64,000 nucleotides of DNA from Cellulomonas sp. NS3 (GTDB taxonomy: Bacteria; Actinomycetota; Actinomycetes; Actinomycetales; Cellulomonadaceae), in NCBI RefSeq assembly GCF_024757985.1, contig NZ_CP103289.1, positions 1,054,001 through 1,118,000 of the forward strand. The letters run 5' to 3'. Positions within the stretch are counted from its first letter, which is position 1. Every line of letters begins with the position of its first letter. The position numbers were made by a program, and so were the translations under genes. Positions 17,015 through 25,124 of the stretch are shown piece after piece. The notes under the pieces were generated by a model, which had not been told where the DNA came from, searched no databases, and saw nothing but the letters and a program-made list of their open reading frames with translations.

Positions 17015-18508
17015 ATGCACGAGACCGCATCACCCGCCGCGCAGCCGTCGCCCCTCGTGGCCGGCCCCTCGGACCTGACCTCGCGCCACGTCCTCGACCG
17101 GGCCGCCCTGACGCGCCGCGGCTTCCTCGCCGCCGCCGGTGTCGGTGCCGCGGGCTGGGCCGTGCTCGGCACCGCGGGCGGCGCGACCGCCCAAGGCCCC
17201 GTCGCGACCGGCGGCGGGCACGGGCACGGGTACGGCGGGGTCCGCCAGTCGAAGCGTGCCGCGCTCGAGTTCATCCGCGTCGCGACCGACTCCTACCCCG
17301 ACGTCAACCCGGGGCCGCGGCTCGCGCAGAGCTACGCCGACGAGCTCGGGCTGTTCAGCACCGCCTTCGTCTACGACAACGCGCTCGCCATCAACGCGCT
17401 GCTCGCGTCGGAGCGCGGCGTGCCCGAGCACGCCCGCGTGCTCGCCGACGGCCTCGTCTACGCGATGGAGCACGACCCGGTCCACTCCGACGGACGCCTG
17501 CGCCAGGGCTACAACGTCGGCCCGTACACGTTCTACGACGGCACGCAGCAGCCGTACGGCTTCGTGCTGCCCGACGGCACCGCGAACATCGGCTGGCAGT
17601 TCGGCTTCCTCGGCACCGCGGTGGGCGACATGGCGTGGCCGGGCGTCGCCCTCGTGCAGCTGTACTTCCGGTCCCGCGAGCGGAGGTACCTCGACGCCGC
17701 GATCCGGATCGGCGAGTGGATCACGACGAACACGTGGTCGCAGGCACCGCTGGGCGGGTTCTCTTTCGGGGTCAACGGCGCGAACGAGCCGGTGCCCAAC
17801 GGGTCGACCGAGCACAACATCGACTGCGTGGCGTTCTTCACGCTGCTCCTGCGCGCGACCGGCCAGCGGCGGTGGCGTGACGCCGCCGCGCACGCCCGCG
17901 CGTTCGTCGACCGCATGTGGGAGCCCGCCGTCGGGACGTTCTACACCGGGACGAACGACGGCGTGGAGATCAACCGCGCCCCGCTGCCGCTCGACCCGGC
18001 CACGTGGAGCTGGATCGCGCTGCGCGACCGGCGCTACGCGAGCTCGCTCGACTGGGCGGCCTCGGCCCTCGCCGTCACGGACGTGCCCGAGGCCCCGACG
18101 TCGCAGCTCCCGGACGGCGTGACGGTCTCCGGGGTCACGTTCAGCACCGCCAGCCTGACCTCGACCGCGCAGTACAACGGCATCACGGTGCACCCCCAGG
18201 GCGTCTGGCTCGAGGGGACCGCGCAGCTCGCGGCGTCGTACGCGGACCGCGGCGGGCGCCGGGACCGCCACCGCGCGGAGGCGCTGCTCGACCAGGTGCG
18301 CGTGGCCCAGTCGGAGCTGGGCGCGGGGCAGCACCTCGGTGGCGTGGAGCTGGCGCCCGGGGGCGGGGTCGTGGCGGCGTCGAGCCTGATCGACAGCGGC
18401 TTCGGCTTCGGCTACTTCCAGGTCCAGCACGTCGGCGCGACGTCCTGGTACCTGATGGCCGTGGAGGGCGCGAACCCGTTCCAGAAGAACGGCCTGCGCG
18501 GGCACTGA
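17015..18508 (+). CDS. Tat-exported protein, probable alpha/alpha-barrel (six-hairpin) carbohydrate enzyme
   Basis: Protein of 497 residues. A twin-arginine signal, LTRRGFLAAAG with arginines at 34-35, precedes a hydrophobic stretch and cleavage near residue 59. After a Gly/His-rich segment, the body is made of helical repeats with aromatic and acidic residues, for example FVYDNALAINALLA, WPGVALVQLYF, EHNIDCVAFFTLL, and the closing GATSWYLMAVEGANPF. That pattern is typical of six-hairpin glycosidase-like proteins, but the family and substrate are not certain. Export by Tat suggests folding or cofactor loading before export. It converges with the LacI gene and may belong to its regulon with the two sugar-type permeases. 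Confidence 0.7.
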   Translation: MHETASPAAQPSPLVAGPSDLTSRHVLDRAALTRRGFLAAAGVGAAGWAVLGTAGGATAQGPVATGGGHGHGYGGVRQSKRAALEFIRVATDSYPDVNPGPRLAQSYADELGLFSTAFVYDNALAINALLASERGVPEHARVLADGLVYAMEHDPVHSDGRLRQGYNVGPYTFYDGTQQPYGFVLPDGTANIGWQFGFLGTAVGDMAWPGVALVQLYFRSRERRYLDAAIRIGEWITTNTWSQAPLGGFSFGVNGANEPVPNGSTEHNIDCVAFFTLLLRATGQRRWRDAAAHARAFVDRMWEPAVGTFYTGTNDGVEINRAPLPLDPATWSWIALRDRRYASSLDWAASALAVTDVPEAPTSQLPDGVTVSGVTFSTASLTSTAQYNGITVHPQGVWLEGTAQLAASYADRGGRRDRHRAEALLDQVRVAQSELGAGQHLGGVELAPGGGVVAASSLIDSGFGFGYFQVQHVGATSWYLMAVEGANPFQKNGLRGH

Positions 18509-18516
18509 GCACGAGC

Positions 18517-18560
18517 GCCGGGTCGTCCCGCGTCCACGACGGACGCGGGGCGACCCCGGC
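18517..18560. terminator. terminator between Tat protein and LacI gene
   Basis: Long inverted repeat, 18517-18535 against 18541-18560, with one mismatch and a one-base bulge around a five-base loop. Placed just after the rightward stop and before the end of the leftward gene. Confidence 0.7.
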
Positions 18561-18589
18561 GGCAGGCCTGGCGTCGCGCCCTGCGCGTC

Positions 18590-19768
18590 TCAGGCGGGGA
18601 CGGGACCCGACGTCGTGCCGACGCGGAGCTCGACCGGCAGGACGACCGACTCGGGCTGCGACCCGGCGAGCAGCACCTCGACGGCGTTGCCGACCGCGAC
18701 GCCCTTCGCCTGCAGGGGCTGCACGACGGTGGTGAGCGCGTCGGGCGCGAGCCAGGGGAGGTCGAGGCCGTCGAAGCCGGCGACGGACACGTCCTGCGGC
18801 ACGCGCAGCCCGAGCTCGCGCGCGGCGAGCACCACCCCGGAGGCGAGCAGGTCGGACTGCGCGATCACCGCGGTCGGGCGGTCGGGGCGCGCGAGGAGCG
18901 CGCGTCCGGCGTCGGCGCCGTGCTCGACGAGCGACGCGGGGGTCTCCCAGGTCTCGACGGGCTCGACGCCCGCGTCCCGGACGCCCGCGAGGCGCCGGCG
19001 GGTGACCTGCCACTCGACCGCGGCGAGGCGCGCGTCGTCGACGGGGCCCGAGCGCCGGGCCTGGTCGAAGGGGAGCGTCACGGTCGCGATCCTGCGGTGA
19101 CCGAGGTCGAGGAGGTGCTGCGCCAGGACCGCCATCCCGGCGCGGTCGTCGATGCCGACGGCGGCGACGCCCTCGGTCGCCTGCCCCTCGAGGAGCACGA
19201 CCGGGATGCCGCGGCGGCGCAGCGTCGTCAGCACGGGGTCGTGCGGCGTCGAGCCCCACATGATGACGGCGACGTCCATCGCGGCGGACTCGACGAGCGG
19301 GTCGACCAGCGGGGCGCCGGGGCCGGTGGAGCCGGGGATGAGCAGCACGCCGAGCCCGAGCACGCCGAGCGTGTCGACCAGGCCGTCGAGCACCTGGATC
19401 GACACGGGGTCGCGGAACGAGCGCCGCAGGGCGTCGCCGATGACGACGCCGACGATGCCGGAGCGCCCGCTGCGGAGCTGGCGGCCGAGCGGGTTGGGGC
19501 CGCTGTAGCCGAGCTCGGACGCGGCGGCGAGGACGCGGTCACGGGTCGTCGCGGCGATCGGGCCCGCGCCGGAGAACGCGAGCGACGCGGTCGAGACCGA
19601 GACCCCGGCCGTGGCGGCCACGTCCGCGAGCGTGGGTCGCTGGTTCGACAGGGTGCACCGCCTCTGCAGGAGCGCCGCCGGGGCGGTCGCCGGGTGATCC
19701 GGGGTGACGTCGCGCGCCGTCGGTTGACGCCGCGGCCAGCGTACCCGCAGACTGGTCAGCATCCTCAT
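18590..19768 (-). CDS. LacI-family transcriptional regulator
   Basis: Repressor-type regulator with an N-terminal helix-turn-helix (PTLADVAATAGVSVSTASLAFSG) and hinge (RVLAAASELGYSGPNPLGRQL), then a periplasmic-binding-like sugar domain; VIAQSDLLASGVV and VPQDVSVAGFDG are the usual effector-domain motifs. The HTH starts unusually far from the first ATG: the long frame would begin at 19816 inside a perfect palindrome, which argues that translation starts downstream. Candidates are ATG at 19768 or 19762, or a CTG at 19651 preceded by GAGGCGG, which would give a normal LacI length. Divergent from two MFS genes; it probably controls them and itself through the palindrome at 19796-19813. Confidence 0.88.
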   Translation of the reverse strand: MRMLTSLRVRWPRRQPTARDVTPDHPATAPAALLQRRCTLSNQRPTLADVAATAGVSVSTASLAFSGAGPIAATTRDRVLAAASELGYSGPNPLGRQLRSGRSGIVGVVIGDALRRSFRDPVSIQVLDGLVDTLGVLGLGVLLIPGSTGPGAPLVDPLVESAAMDVAVIMWGSTPHDPVLTTLRRRGIPVVLLEGQATEGVAAVGIDDRAGMAVLAQHLLDLGHRRIATVTLPFDQARRSGPVDDARLAAVEWQVTRRRLAGVRDAGVEPVETWETPASLVEHGADAGRALLARPDRPTAVIAQSDLLASGVVLAARELGLRVPQDVSVAGFDGLDLPWLAPDALTTVVQPLQAKGVAVGNAVEVLLAGSQPESVVLPVELRVGTTSGPVPA

Positions 19769-19795
19769 ATCGTTTCGACCCGCGTCACGCGGTGT

Positions 19796-19813
19796 GATCG
19801 AATCGATTCGATC
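19796..19813. promoter_or_regulatory. perfect 18-base palindrome, likely LacI operator
   Basis: GATCGAATCGATTCGATC is perfectly symmetrical with a central CG, the architecture of LacI-family operators. It lies between the divergent regulator and the MFS genes, 54 bases before the MFS start. Confidence 0.7.
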
Positions 19814-19867
19814 CACTCGGCCACCACCACCTCGGCCGGGCTCTCACCCCCCGCTCTGGAGCTGTTC

Positions 19868-21421
19868 GTGACTCACCCGCGCGACCGCGTCGACCGCGTC
19901 GCTGCCCCCGTCCCCGCATCCGTCGCCCCCGCCGGCCCGGCACCCCGGACCTCGGCCGCCCTCCCGCTCGTGCGGGCGCGGTGGGTCCTCATGGGCCTGT
20001 TCGCGCTCAACGGCCTGACGTTCTCGAGCTGGCTCGCCCGGATCCCCGCGGTCCGCGACGCGCTCGAGCTCACGACGGGTCAGCTGGGATCGGTCCTGCT
20101 CGCGGGCTCGCTCGGCGCCCTCGCGACCGCCACGGTGGCCGGCGTGCTCGTCACCCGGCGCGGCGGGCGCCTCGCGCTGCTGATCTCGACCGTCGGCTTC
20201 GCGCTCGCGTACGTGCTCATCGGCGCCGGCCCGACATTCGGCTCGGTGCCGCTGCTCGCCGTCGGCATCTTCCTGACCGGCGTCTCGTTCGCGGTCGGCA
20301 ACGTCCCGCTCAACGTCGAGAGCGCCTCGGTCGAGCGCCGGATGGGGCGCACCGTCCTGCCGCAGTTCCACGCGGCGTTCTCGATCGGCGCCGTCGCCGG
20401 CTCGGGCGTCGGCGCCCTCGCCGCACACCTCGACGTGCCGCTGCTCGGCCAGTTCCTCGTCACCGCGGTCGTCGGGACCGTCTGGCGCCTGCTCTCGATC
20501 CCGCACGTGGTCGTCGCCTCGCGGCCGGTGCGTGAGCGCGTGCTCGCCGACGTCGCGCCCGCAGCCGCCGGGACGCCCGCGCCGCGCACCCCGCGCCGCC
20601 GCGGCCTCGGCACCGCGCTCGACGCGTGGCGCGAGCCGCGGACCGTGCTCATCGGCGTCGTCATCATGGCGGCGGCGCTGTCCGAGGGCTCCGCGAACGA
20701 CTGGCTCGCGCTCGCGGTCGTCGACGGGTTCGACCAGCCGGAGGCCGTCGGGGCCGCGGTGTTCGGGTCCTTCGTCGCCGCCATGACGGTCGTGCGCCTG
20801 CTCGGGACCCGCCTCATCGACCGCTACGGCCGCGTCGCGGTGCTCCGCACGTCCGGCGTCGTCTCGCTCGCGGGCCTGCTCCTGTTCGGCTTCGCGCCGA
20901 CCCTGCCGCTCGCCGGCGTGGGCGTCGTCGCGTGGGGGCTCGGTGCCGCGCTCGCCGTACCGCTCGGTATCGCGGCCGCGTCCGACGACCCGATGCTGGC
21001 GGCCGGTCGCGTCGCCGTCGTGTCCGCGTTCTCCTCGGTCGCCTCGCTCGCCGCTCCGCCGCTGCTCGGGCTCGCCGCCGAGTCGATGGGCGCCCGCCAT
21101 GCGCTCGTGCTCATCGCGGGGGCCATGGTCGTCAGCGTGAGCCTGTCGAGCCGCGTCGCGCGGGTCGAGCCGCCGGCGGTCGGCACTCCTGTGCCCGCCG
21201 CGGCGTCGCACGCCGGTCCGCAGCCGGACCCGACGCAGCCGGCCGCCCGCAGGCAGCCCGCCCCGACGCAGCCGGCCACGCCCACCGCCGCGTCCGACGG
21301 CCCGGCCCTTGCCGCGCTGGTCTCCCGCGTCGTCGCACCCGTGGGCGAGGATGACCGGGGGCGCACGTCCGCACCCGCGCCGGAGCTCGACGCCGTCGGC
21401 GCCGCCCCCGCCGCCCGATGA
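19868..21421 (+). CDS. MFS transporter (first of tandem pair)
   Basis: Integral-membrane permease of 517 residues with about twelve helices. The start FSSWLARIPAVRDAL and VTRRGGRLALL (loop 2-3 motif) and LIDRYGRVAVLR (loop 8-9) are typical of MFS; EGSANDWLALAVVDGF is shared with the next protein. The substrate is unknown; position beside a LacI regulator suggests a sugar or sugar derivative. GTG at 19868 was chosen because TGGAG stands six bases before it and the helices begin soon after; the frame is open far upstream over the LacI gene. The last 90 residues are a disordered Pro/Ala/Gln tail. Overlaps the next gene by four bases (ATGA). Confidence 0.85.
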   Translation: MTHPRDRVDRVAAPVPASVAPAGPAPRTSAALPLVRARWVLMGLFALNGLTFSSWLARIPAVRDALELTTGQLGSVLLAGSLGALATATVAGVLVTRRGGRLALLISTVGFALAYVLIGAGPTFGSVPLLAVGIFLTGVSFAVGNVPLNVESASVERRMGRTVLPQFHAAFSIGAVAGSGVGALAAHLDVPLLGQFLVTAVVGTVWRLLSIPHVVVASRPVRERVLADVAPAAAGTPAPRTPRRRGLGTALDAWREPRTVLIGVVIMAAALSEGSANDWLALAVVDGFDQPEAVGAAVFGSFVAAMTVVRLLGTRLIDRYGRVAVLRTSGVVSLAGLLLFGFAPTLPLAGVGVVAWGLGAALAVPLGIAAASDDPMLAAGRVAVVSAFSSVASLAAPPLLGLAAESMGARHALVLIAGAMVVSVSLSSRVARVEPPAVGTPVPAAASHAGPQPDPTQPAARRQPAPTQPATPTAASDGPALAALVSRVVAPVGEDDRGRTSAPAPELDAVGAAPAAR

Positions 21422-22761
21422 CCACCGACCCCACCCTCCACGAGAGAGCCGATCGACCCATGTCGAGCACCCCGCACGTCACCGCCGCACCCGCCGTGGA
21501 CCCGGCCCGCGTCCGCGCCGCGTCGTTCGCGGTGTTCCTCGTGTTCGTCCTCAACGGCGCGCACTTCTCCAGCTGGGCCTCGCGACTGCCGGCGGTCCGT
21601 GACGGGCTCGGCCTGACGCCCGCGCAGATGGGCGTGCTGCTGCTCGTGGGGTCGGTCGGGTCGCTCGTGTCGCTGCCGCTCTCGGGCGTCATCGTCACGC
21701 GCCTCGGCGCGGCGCGCACCGTGCTCGGGTTCGCGCTCGTCAACGCCAGCGGGCTCGTCATCGCGTCGGCGGGTGTCGCGATGGGGAACGCCGTCGTGGT
21801 CGGTGCGGGGCTCGTCGTCTTCGGCGTGGGCACCGGGGTCTGGGACGCCGCGATGAACCTCGAGGGCGCGATCGTCGAGCAGCGGCTCGGACGCACGGTC
21901 ATGCCGCGGTACCACGCCGGCTTCTCGCTCGGGACGGTCGTCGCGGCCGGGCTCGCGGCCCTCGCCGCCCGCCTCGACGTCCCGGTGCACGTGCACCTGC
22001 CCGCGGTCCTCGTCGTCTCGTGCATCGGGGTCGCGTGGTGCGTGCGCCGCTTCCTGCCCGCCGCCGGTCACGCGGAGCACGCGGACGCGAGCACGGGAGC
22101 GGTCGCGCGCCGGGCGTTCGGTGCGTGGCTCGAGCCGCGCACCCTGCTCATCGGGCTCGTGGTCCTCGCGGCCGCGCTCACCGAGGGCTCCGCGAACGAC
22201 TGGGTCGCGCTCGCCGTCGTCGACGGCTTCGGGACGGACGACACGGTCGGCGCGCTCGTCTTCGGGGTCTTCGTCGCGGCGATGACCGCCATGCGCTTCC
22301 TCGGCACGAACCTGCTCGACCGGTACGGGCGCGTGACGGTGCTCCGGCTCTGCGCGGCGCTCTCGCTCGTCGGCCTCCTCGTCTTCGGTCTCGTGCCCGA
22401 CACGATGCTGTGGCTCGCGCTCGTCGGCGTCGTGCTGTGGGGGATGGGCGCCGCGCTCGGGTTCCCCGTGGGCATGTCCGCCGCGAGCGACGACCCGCTG
22501 CGCGCCGCGGCGCGCGTGAGCGTCGTCTCGACGGTCGGGTACTCGGCGTTCCTCGCCGGCCCGCCGCTGCTCGGCCTGCTCGCGGACCAGATCGGGTACC
22601 GCCAGGCGCTGCTCGCGATCGCCGTCCCGGTGCTCGTCGGGCTGCTCGTGGTGCGCGCGGCGGCGCCCGTCGAGCCGGTGGCGGACCACGCCGCGCACCC
22701 GGACGACCGCGCGGACGCGACCCCGGCGGACGTCCCGCCGACCGATAACCTGGCGCGGTGA
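21418..22761 (+). CDS. MFS transporter (second of tandem pair)
   Basis: Permease of 447 residues, about twelve helices, clearly a paralogue of its upstream neighbour: FSSWASRLPAVRDGLGLTPAQMG, EGSANDWVALAVVDGF split around a helix, AMTAMRFLGTNLLDRYGRV, and AASDDPLRAAARVSVVS correspond one for one. ATG at 21418 overlaps the previous stop; a second in-frame ATG at 21460 is also possible. The pair may be a recent duplication or a heterodimer. It overlaps murB by four bases (GTGA), so murB may now be read from this operon. Confidence 0.85.
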   Translation: MTTDPTLHERADRPMSSTPHVTAAPAVDPARVRAASFAVFLVFVLNGAHFSSWASRLPAVRDGLGLTPAQMGVLLLVGSVGSLVSLPLSGVIVTRLGAARTVLGFALVNASGLVIASAGVAMGNAVVVGAGLVVFGVGTGVWDAAMNLEGAIVEQRLGRTVMPRYHAGFSLGTVVAAGLAALAARLDVPVHVHLPAVLVVSCIGVAWCVRRFLPAAGHAEHADASTGAVARRAFGAWLEPRTLLIGLVVLAAALTEGSANDWVALAVVDGFGTDDTVGALVFGVFVAAMTAMRFLGTNLLDRYGRVTVLRLCAALSLVGLLVFGLVPDTMLWLALVGVVLWGMGAALGFPVGMSAASDDPLRAAARVSVVSTVGYSAFLAGPPLLGLLADQIGYRQALLAIAVPVLVGLLVVRAAAPVEPVADHAAHPDDRADATPADVPPTDNLAR

Positions 22762-23921
22762 CGAACCCGGCTCCCGCCCCCACGCTCGCCGCGCTCACGA
22801 CGCTCGCCGTCGGCGGGCCCGTCGGGCGCTACGTCGAGACGAGCACCGAGGCCGAGCTGGTCGAGGCGGTGCGCGCGGCGGACGACGCCGGCGAGCCGCT
22901 GCTCGTGCTCGGCGGCGGCTCGAACCTGCTGGTCGGCGACGCGGGGTTCGACGGCGTCGTGGTGCGCGACGTGCGGACCGGCGTCGAGACGCCCGACGCC
23001 TCGGCGTGCGCCGGTGTCACGGTCACGGTCCCGGCCGGGACGCCGTGGGACGACGTCGTCGCGCACGCGGTCGCGACCCGGCTCGTCGGCATCGAGGCGC
23101 TCTCCGGCATCCCCGGCTCGACCGGGGCGACGCCCGTGCAGAACGTCGGCGCGTACGGCCAGGAGGTCGCGCAGACGATCTCCGTGGTGCGCGTCTGGGA
23201 CCGGGGGCGCGCGCGCGTGCGGACGCTGCCGCTCGTCGACCTCGCGTTCGGGTACCGCACCTCGCTGCTCAAGCGCTCGATGCGTCCCGTCGAGGGGGAC
23301 CTTAGGTCGCCGTGGGGGCCCACGCCGCGCTACGTGGTGCTCGACGTGACGTTCCAGCTCCGGATCGGTCCCCTGTCGGAGCCGGTCGCGTACGCGGAGC
23401 TCGCCCGCACGCTCGGCGTCCAGGTGGGGGAGCGGGCCCCGCTCGCCGACGTCCGCGCCGCGGTGCTCGCGCTGCGCGGGGGCAAGGGCATGGTGCTCGA
23501 CCCGGCGGACCCCGACACCGCGAGCGCGGGCTCGTTCTTCACGAACCCGGTGCTCGACGCGGAGGTCGCGGCCCTGCTGCCCGAGGGGGCGCCGCGCTAC
23601 CCGACGGGCGACGGCCGCACCAAGACGAGCGCCGCCTGGCTCATCGAGCAGGCCGGGTTCGGGCGCGGGCACGGGCTCCCGGGGCCGGCCGCGGTCTCCA
23701 CCAAGCACACGCTGGCGCTGACGAACCGCGGTGGGGCGCGCGCCGAGGACGTGCTCGCGCTGGCCCGCTCGGTGCGCGAGGGCGTGCGCGCCCGGTTCGG
23801 GATCGCGCTCGAGCCCGAGCCGGTGCTCGTGAACGCGAGCCTCGACGCCACGGGCTCGCCCGCGGCTGCGATCCGCGCACAATCCCCTGGTGAAGTCCGG
23901 GCGATCCCGGACATGGTGTAG
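22758..23921 (+). CDS. murB: UDP-N-acetylenolpyruvoylglucosamine reductase
   Basis: Cytoplasmic FAD enzyme of 387 residues that makes UDP-N-acetylmuramate in peptidoglycan synthesis. FAD-binding LGGGSNLLVGDAGFDG and GIPGSTGATPVQNVGAYGQE are present; SAGSFFTNPVL carries the Ser that protonates the substrate, and PEPVLVN lies near the end. GTG start overlaps the upstream MFS stop. In related genomes murB follows hadB directly, so the hadB-murB spacing here shows an insertion of foreign genes. Confidence 0.95.
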   Translation: MTNPAPAPTLAALTTLAVGGPVGRYVETSTEAELVEAVRAADDAGEPLLVLGGGSNLLVGDAGFDGVVVRDVRTGVETPDASACAGVTVTVPAGTPWDDVVAHAVATRLVGIEALSGIPGSTGATPVQNVGAYGQEVAQTISVVRVWDRGRARVRTLPLVDLAFGYRTSLLKRSMRPVEGDLRSPWGPTPRYVVLDVTFQLRIGPLSEPVAYAELARTLGVQVGERAPLADVRAAVLALRGGKGMVLDPADPDTASAGSFFTNPVLDAEVAALLPEGAPRYPTGDGRTKTSAAWLIEQAGFGRGHGLPGPAAVSTKHTLALTNRGGARAEDVLALARSVREGVRARFGIALEPEPVLVNASLDATGSPAAAIRAQSPGEVRAIPDMV

Positions 23922-23923
23922 GT

Positions 23924-24445
23924 ATGGGGATCTTCCTGGACTGGGCACGCTCCGCCTCGAAAGCGCTGCACCGTTCCCTCGGGAGCGCGCGCGACCGGCG
24001 CACCGTGCTGACCGCCCTCCTCGGCATCGCCTCGCTCCTGCTGGGCGCGACCCCGGTGCTCCCCGAGGACGAGCTCGCCACCGACCCCGGCCACCGGGTC
24101 CTCGAGACCGTGAGCCTGCAGGGTGGCGCGGTGCTCGTCACGCACGCCGAGGTCGGGACGCTCTCGTACAGCGACTGCGCGTCGGGGAACACGTGCATCT
24201 GGACCGCCTCGCTGTACGGCGGGACGCTGTTCCAGTTCCACCAGCCCGGTGCCGTCATCGGGCTCCCCGCGGTCCCGGTCGGCTCCTACGCGAACAAGCG
24301 GTCCAAGCGGTCGACGTTCTACGAGACCGCGGGCGGCGGGGGCAGCAGCGTGTGCGCCGCGCCCTGGACCCGCAACCAGGCCGTCGGGGGCTGGCTCGCC
24401 GGCGCCCGGTCCCTGATCCAGAACGCGACCGCGACGAGCTGCTGA
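23924..24445 (+). CDS. small exported protein of unknown function, I36-inhibitor-like
   Basis: Protein of 173 residues with a single hydrophobic segment (about 29-45) that may be a late signal peptide or anchor. The mature part has four cysteines, two in YSDCASGNTCIW, a pattern that recalls the peptidase inhibitor I36 (Streptomyces inhibitor) family, and a Gly/Ser-rich stretch. It starts two bases after the murB stop (ATG at 23924), so it is probably cotranscribed. The resemblance is weak and the function unproven. Confidence 0.6.
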   Translation: MGIFLDWARSASKALHRSLGSARDRRTVLTALLGIASLLLGATPVLPEDELATDPGHRVLETVSLQGGAVLVTHAEVGTLSYSDCASGNTCIWTASLYGGTLFQFHQPGAVIGLPAVPVGSYANKRSKRSTFYETAGGGGSSVCAAPWTRNQAVGGWLAGARSLIQNATATSC

Positions 24446-24515
24446 CGCGCGCCCGGCGCTCCCACCGCAGCGTCGTGTGCCTACACTCGCCCCTGAGGTC
24501 ACGAAGGGGCTGCGC

Positions 24516-25124
24516 GTGGACGAGGACCAGTTCGCGGCGATGTTCGCCGAGCTGTACCCCGTCGTGCTCGGGTACGCGGCCCGGCGCACCGACTGGCACG
24601 TCGCCGAGGACGTCGCCGCCCAGGCCCTCACCGTCGCGTGGCACCGCGCCGACGTCCTGCCCGAGGAGCCCGACGCACGCACCGCGTGGCTGATCGTCGT
24701 CGCGCGCAACATCCTCGCGAACTCCCAGCGCGCCCGGCTGCGCGCCGCGCGGCTCGACGTCCGCATCCGCGCCGGTCTCGCCGCGGGCGTGCCGATCGTC
24801 GAGATCGACCCCGCCGAGATCGTGACCGACCGGATGCTCGCCTCGACCGTGATGCGCAAGCTCGCCCCGCGCGACCAGGAGATCCTCCAGCTCGTCGCGT
24901 GGGACGGGCTGGACCTCGTCGCCCTCGGGCGCGTGCTCGGCTGCTCGCCCGGCACCGCGGCGATGCGTCTGCACCGCGCGCGGCACCGGCTCGAGCGGCT
25001 CGTCCAGGCGGGGCACGCGGTCGAGGACGACGGGCCCGCCCGCCCGTCCGCCCCGCGCACCGCCGAGGACGAGGACCAGGACCGGCTTCCGGGGCGCCGG
25101 GGGCTCGCGCCGCGGCGCCGATGA
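24516..25124 (+). CDS. ECF-type RNA polymerase sigma factor
   Basis: Protein of 202 residues. Region 2 spans FAELYPVVLGYAARR to VAEDVAAQALTVAWHR, and region 4 holds LAPRDQEILQLVAWDGL and GCSPGTAAMRLHRARHRL. That is the two-domain layout of extracytoplasmic-function sigma factors. GTG at 24516 follows AAGGGG; the longer frame from 24477 contains a TACACT that may be a promoter element. Overlaps the next gene by four bases (ATGA), as ECF factors do with their regulators. A basic tail of about 40 residues follows region 4. Confidence 0.87.
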   Translation: MDEDQFAAMFAELYPVVLGYAARRTDWHVAEDVAAQALTVAWHRADVLPEEPDARTAWLIVVARNILANSQRARLRAARLDVRIRAGLAAGVPIVEIDPAEIVTDRMLASTVMRKLAPRDQEILQLVAWDGLDLVALGRVLGCSPGTAAMRLHRARHRLERLVQAGHAVEDDGPARPSAPRTAEDEDQDRLPGRRGLAPRRR

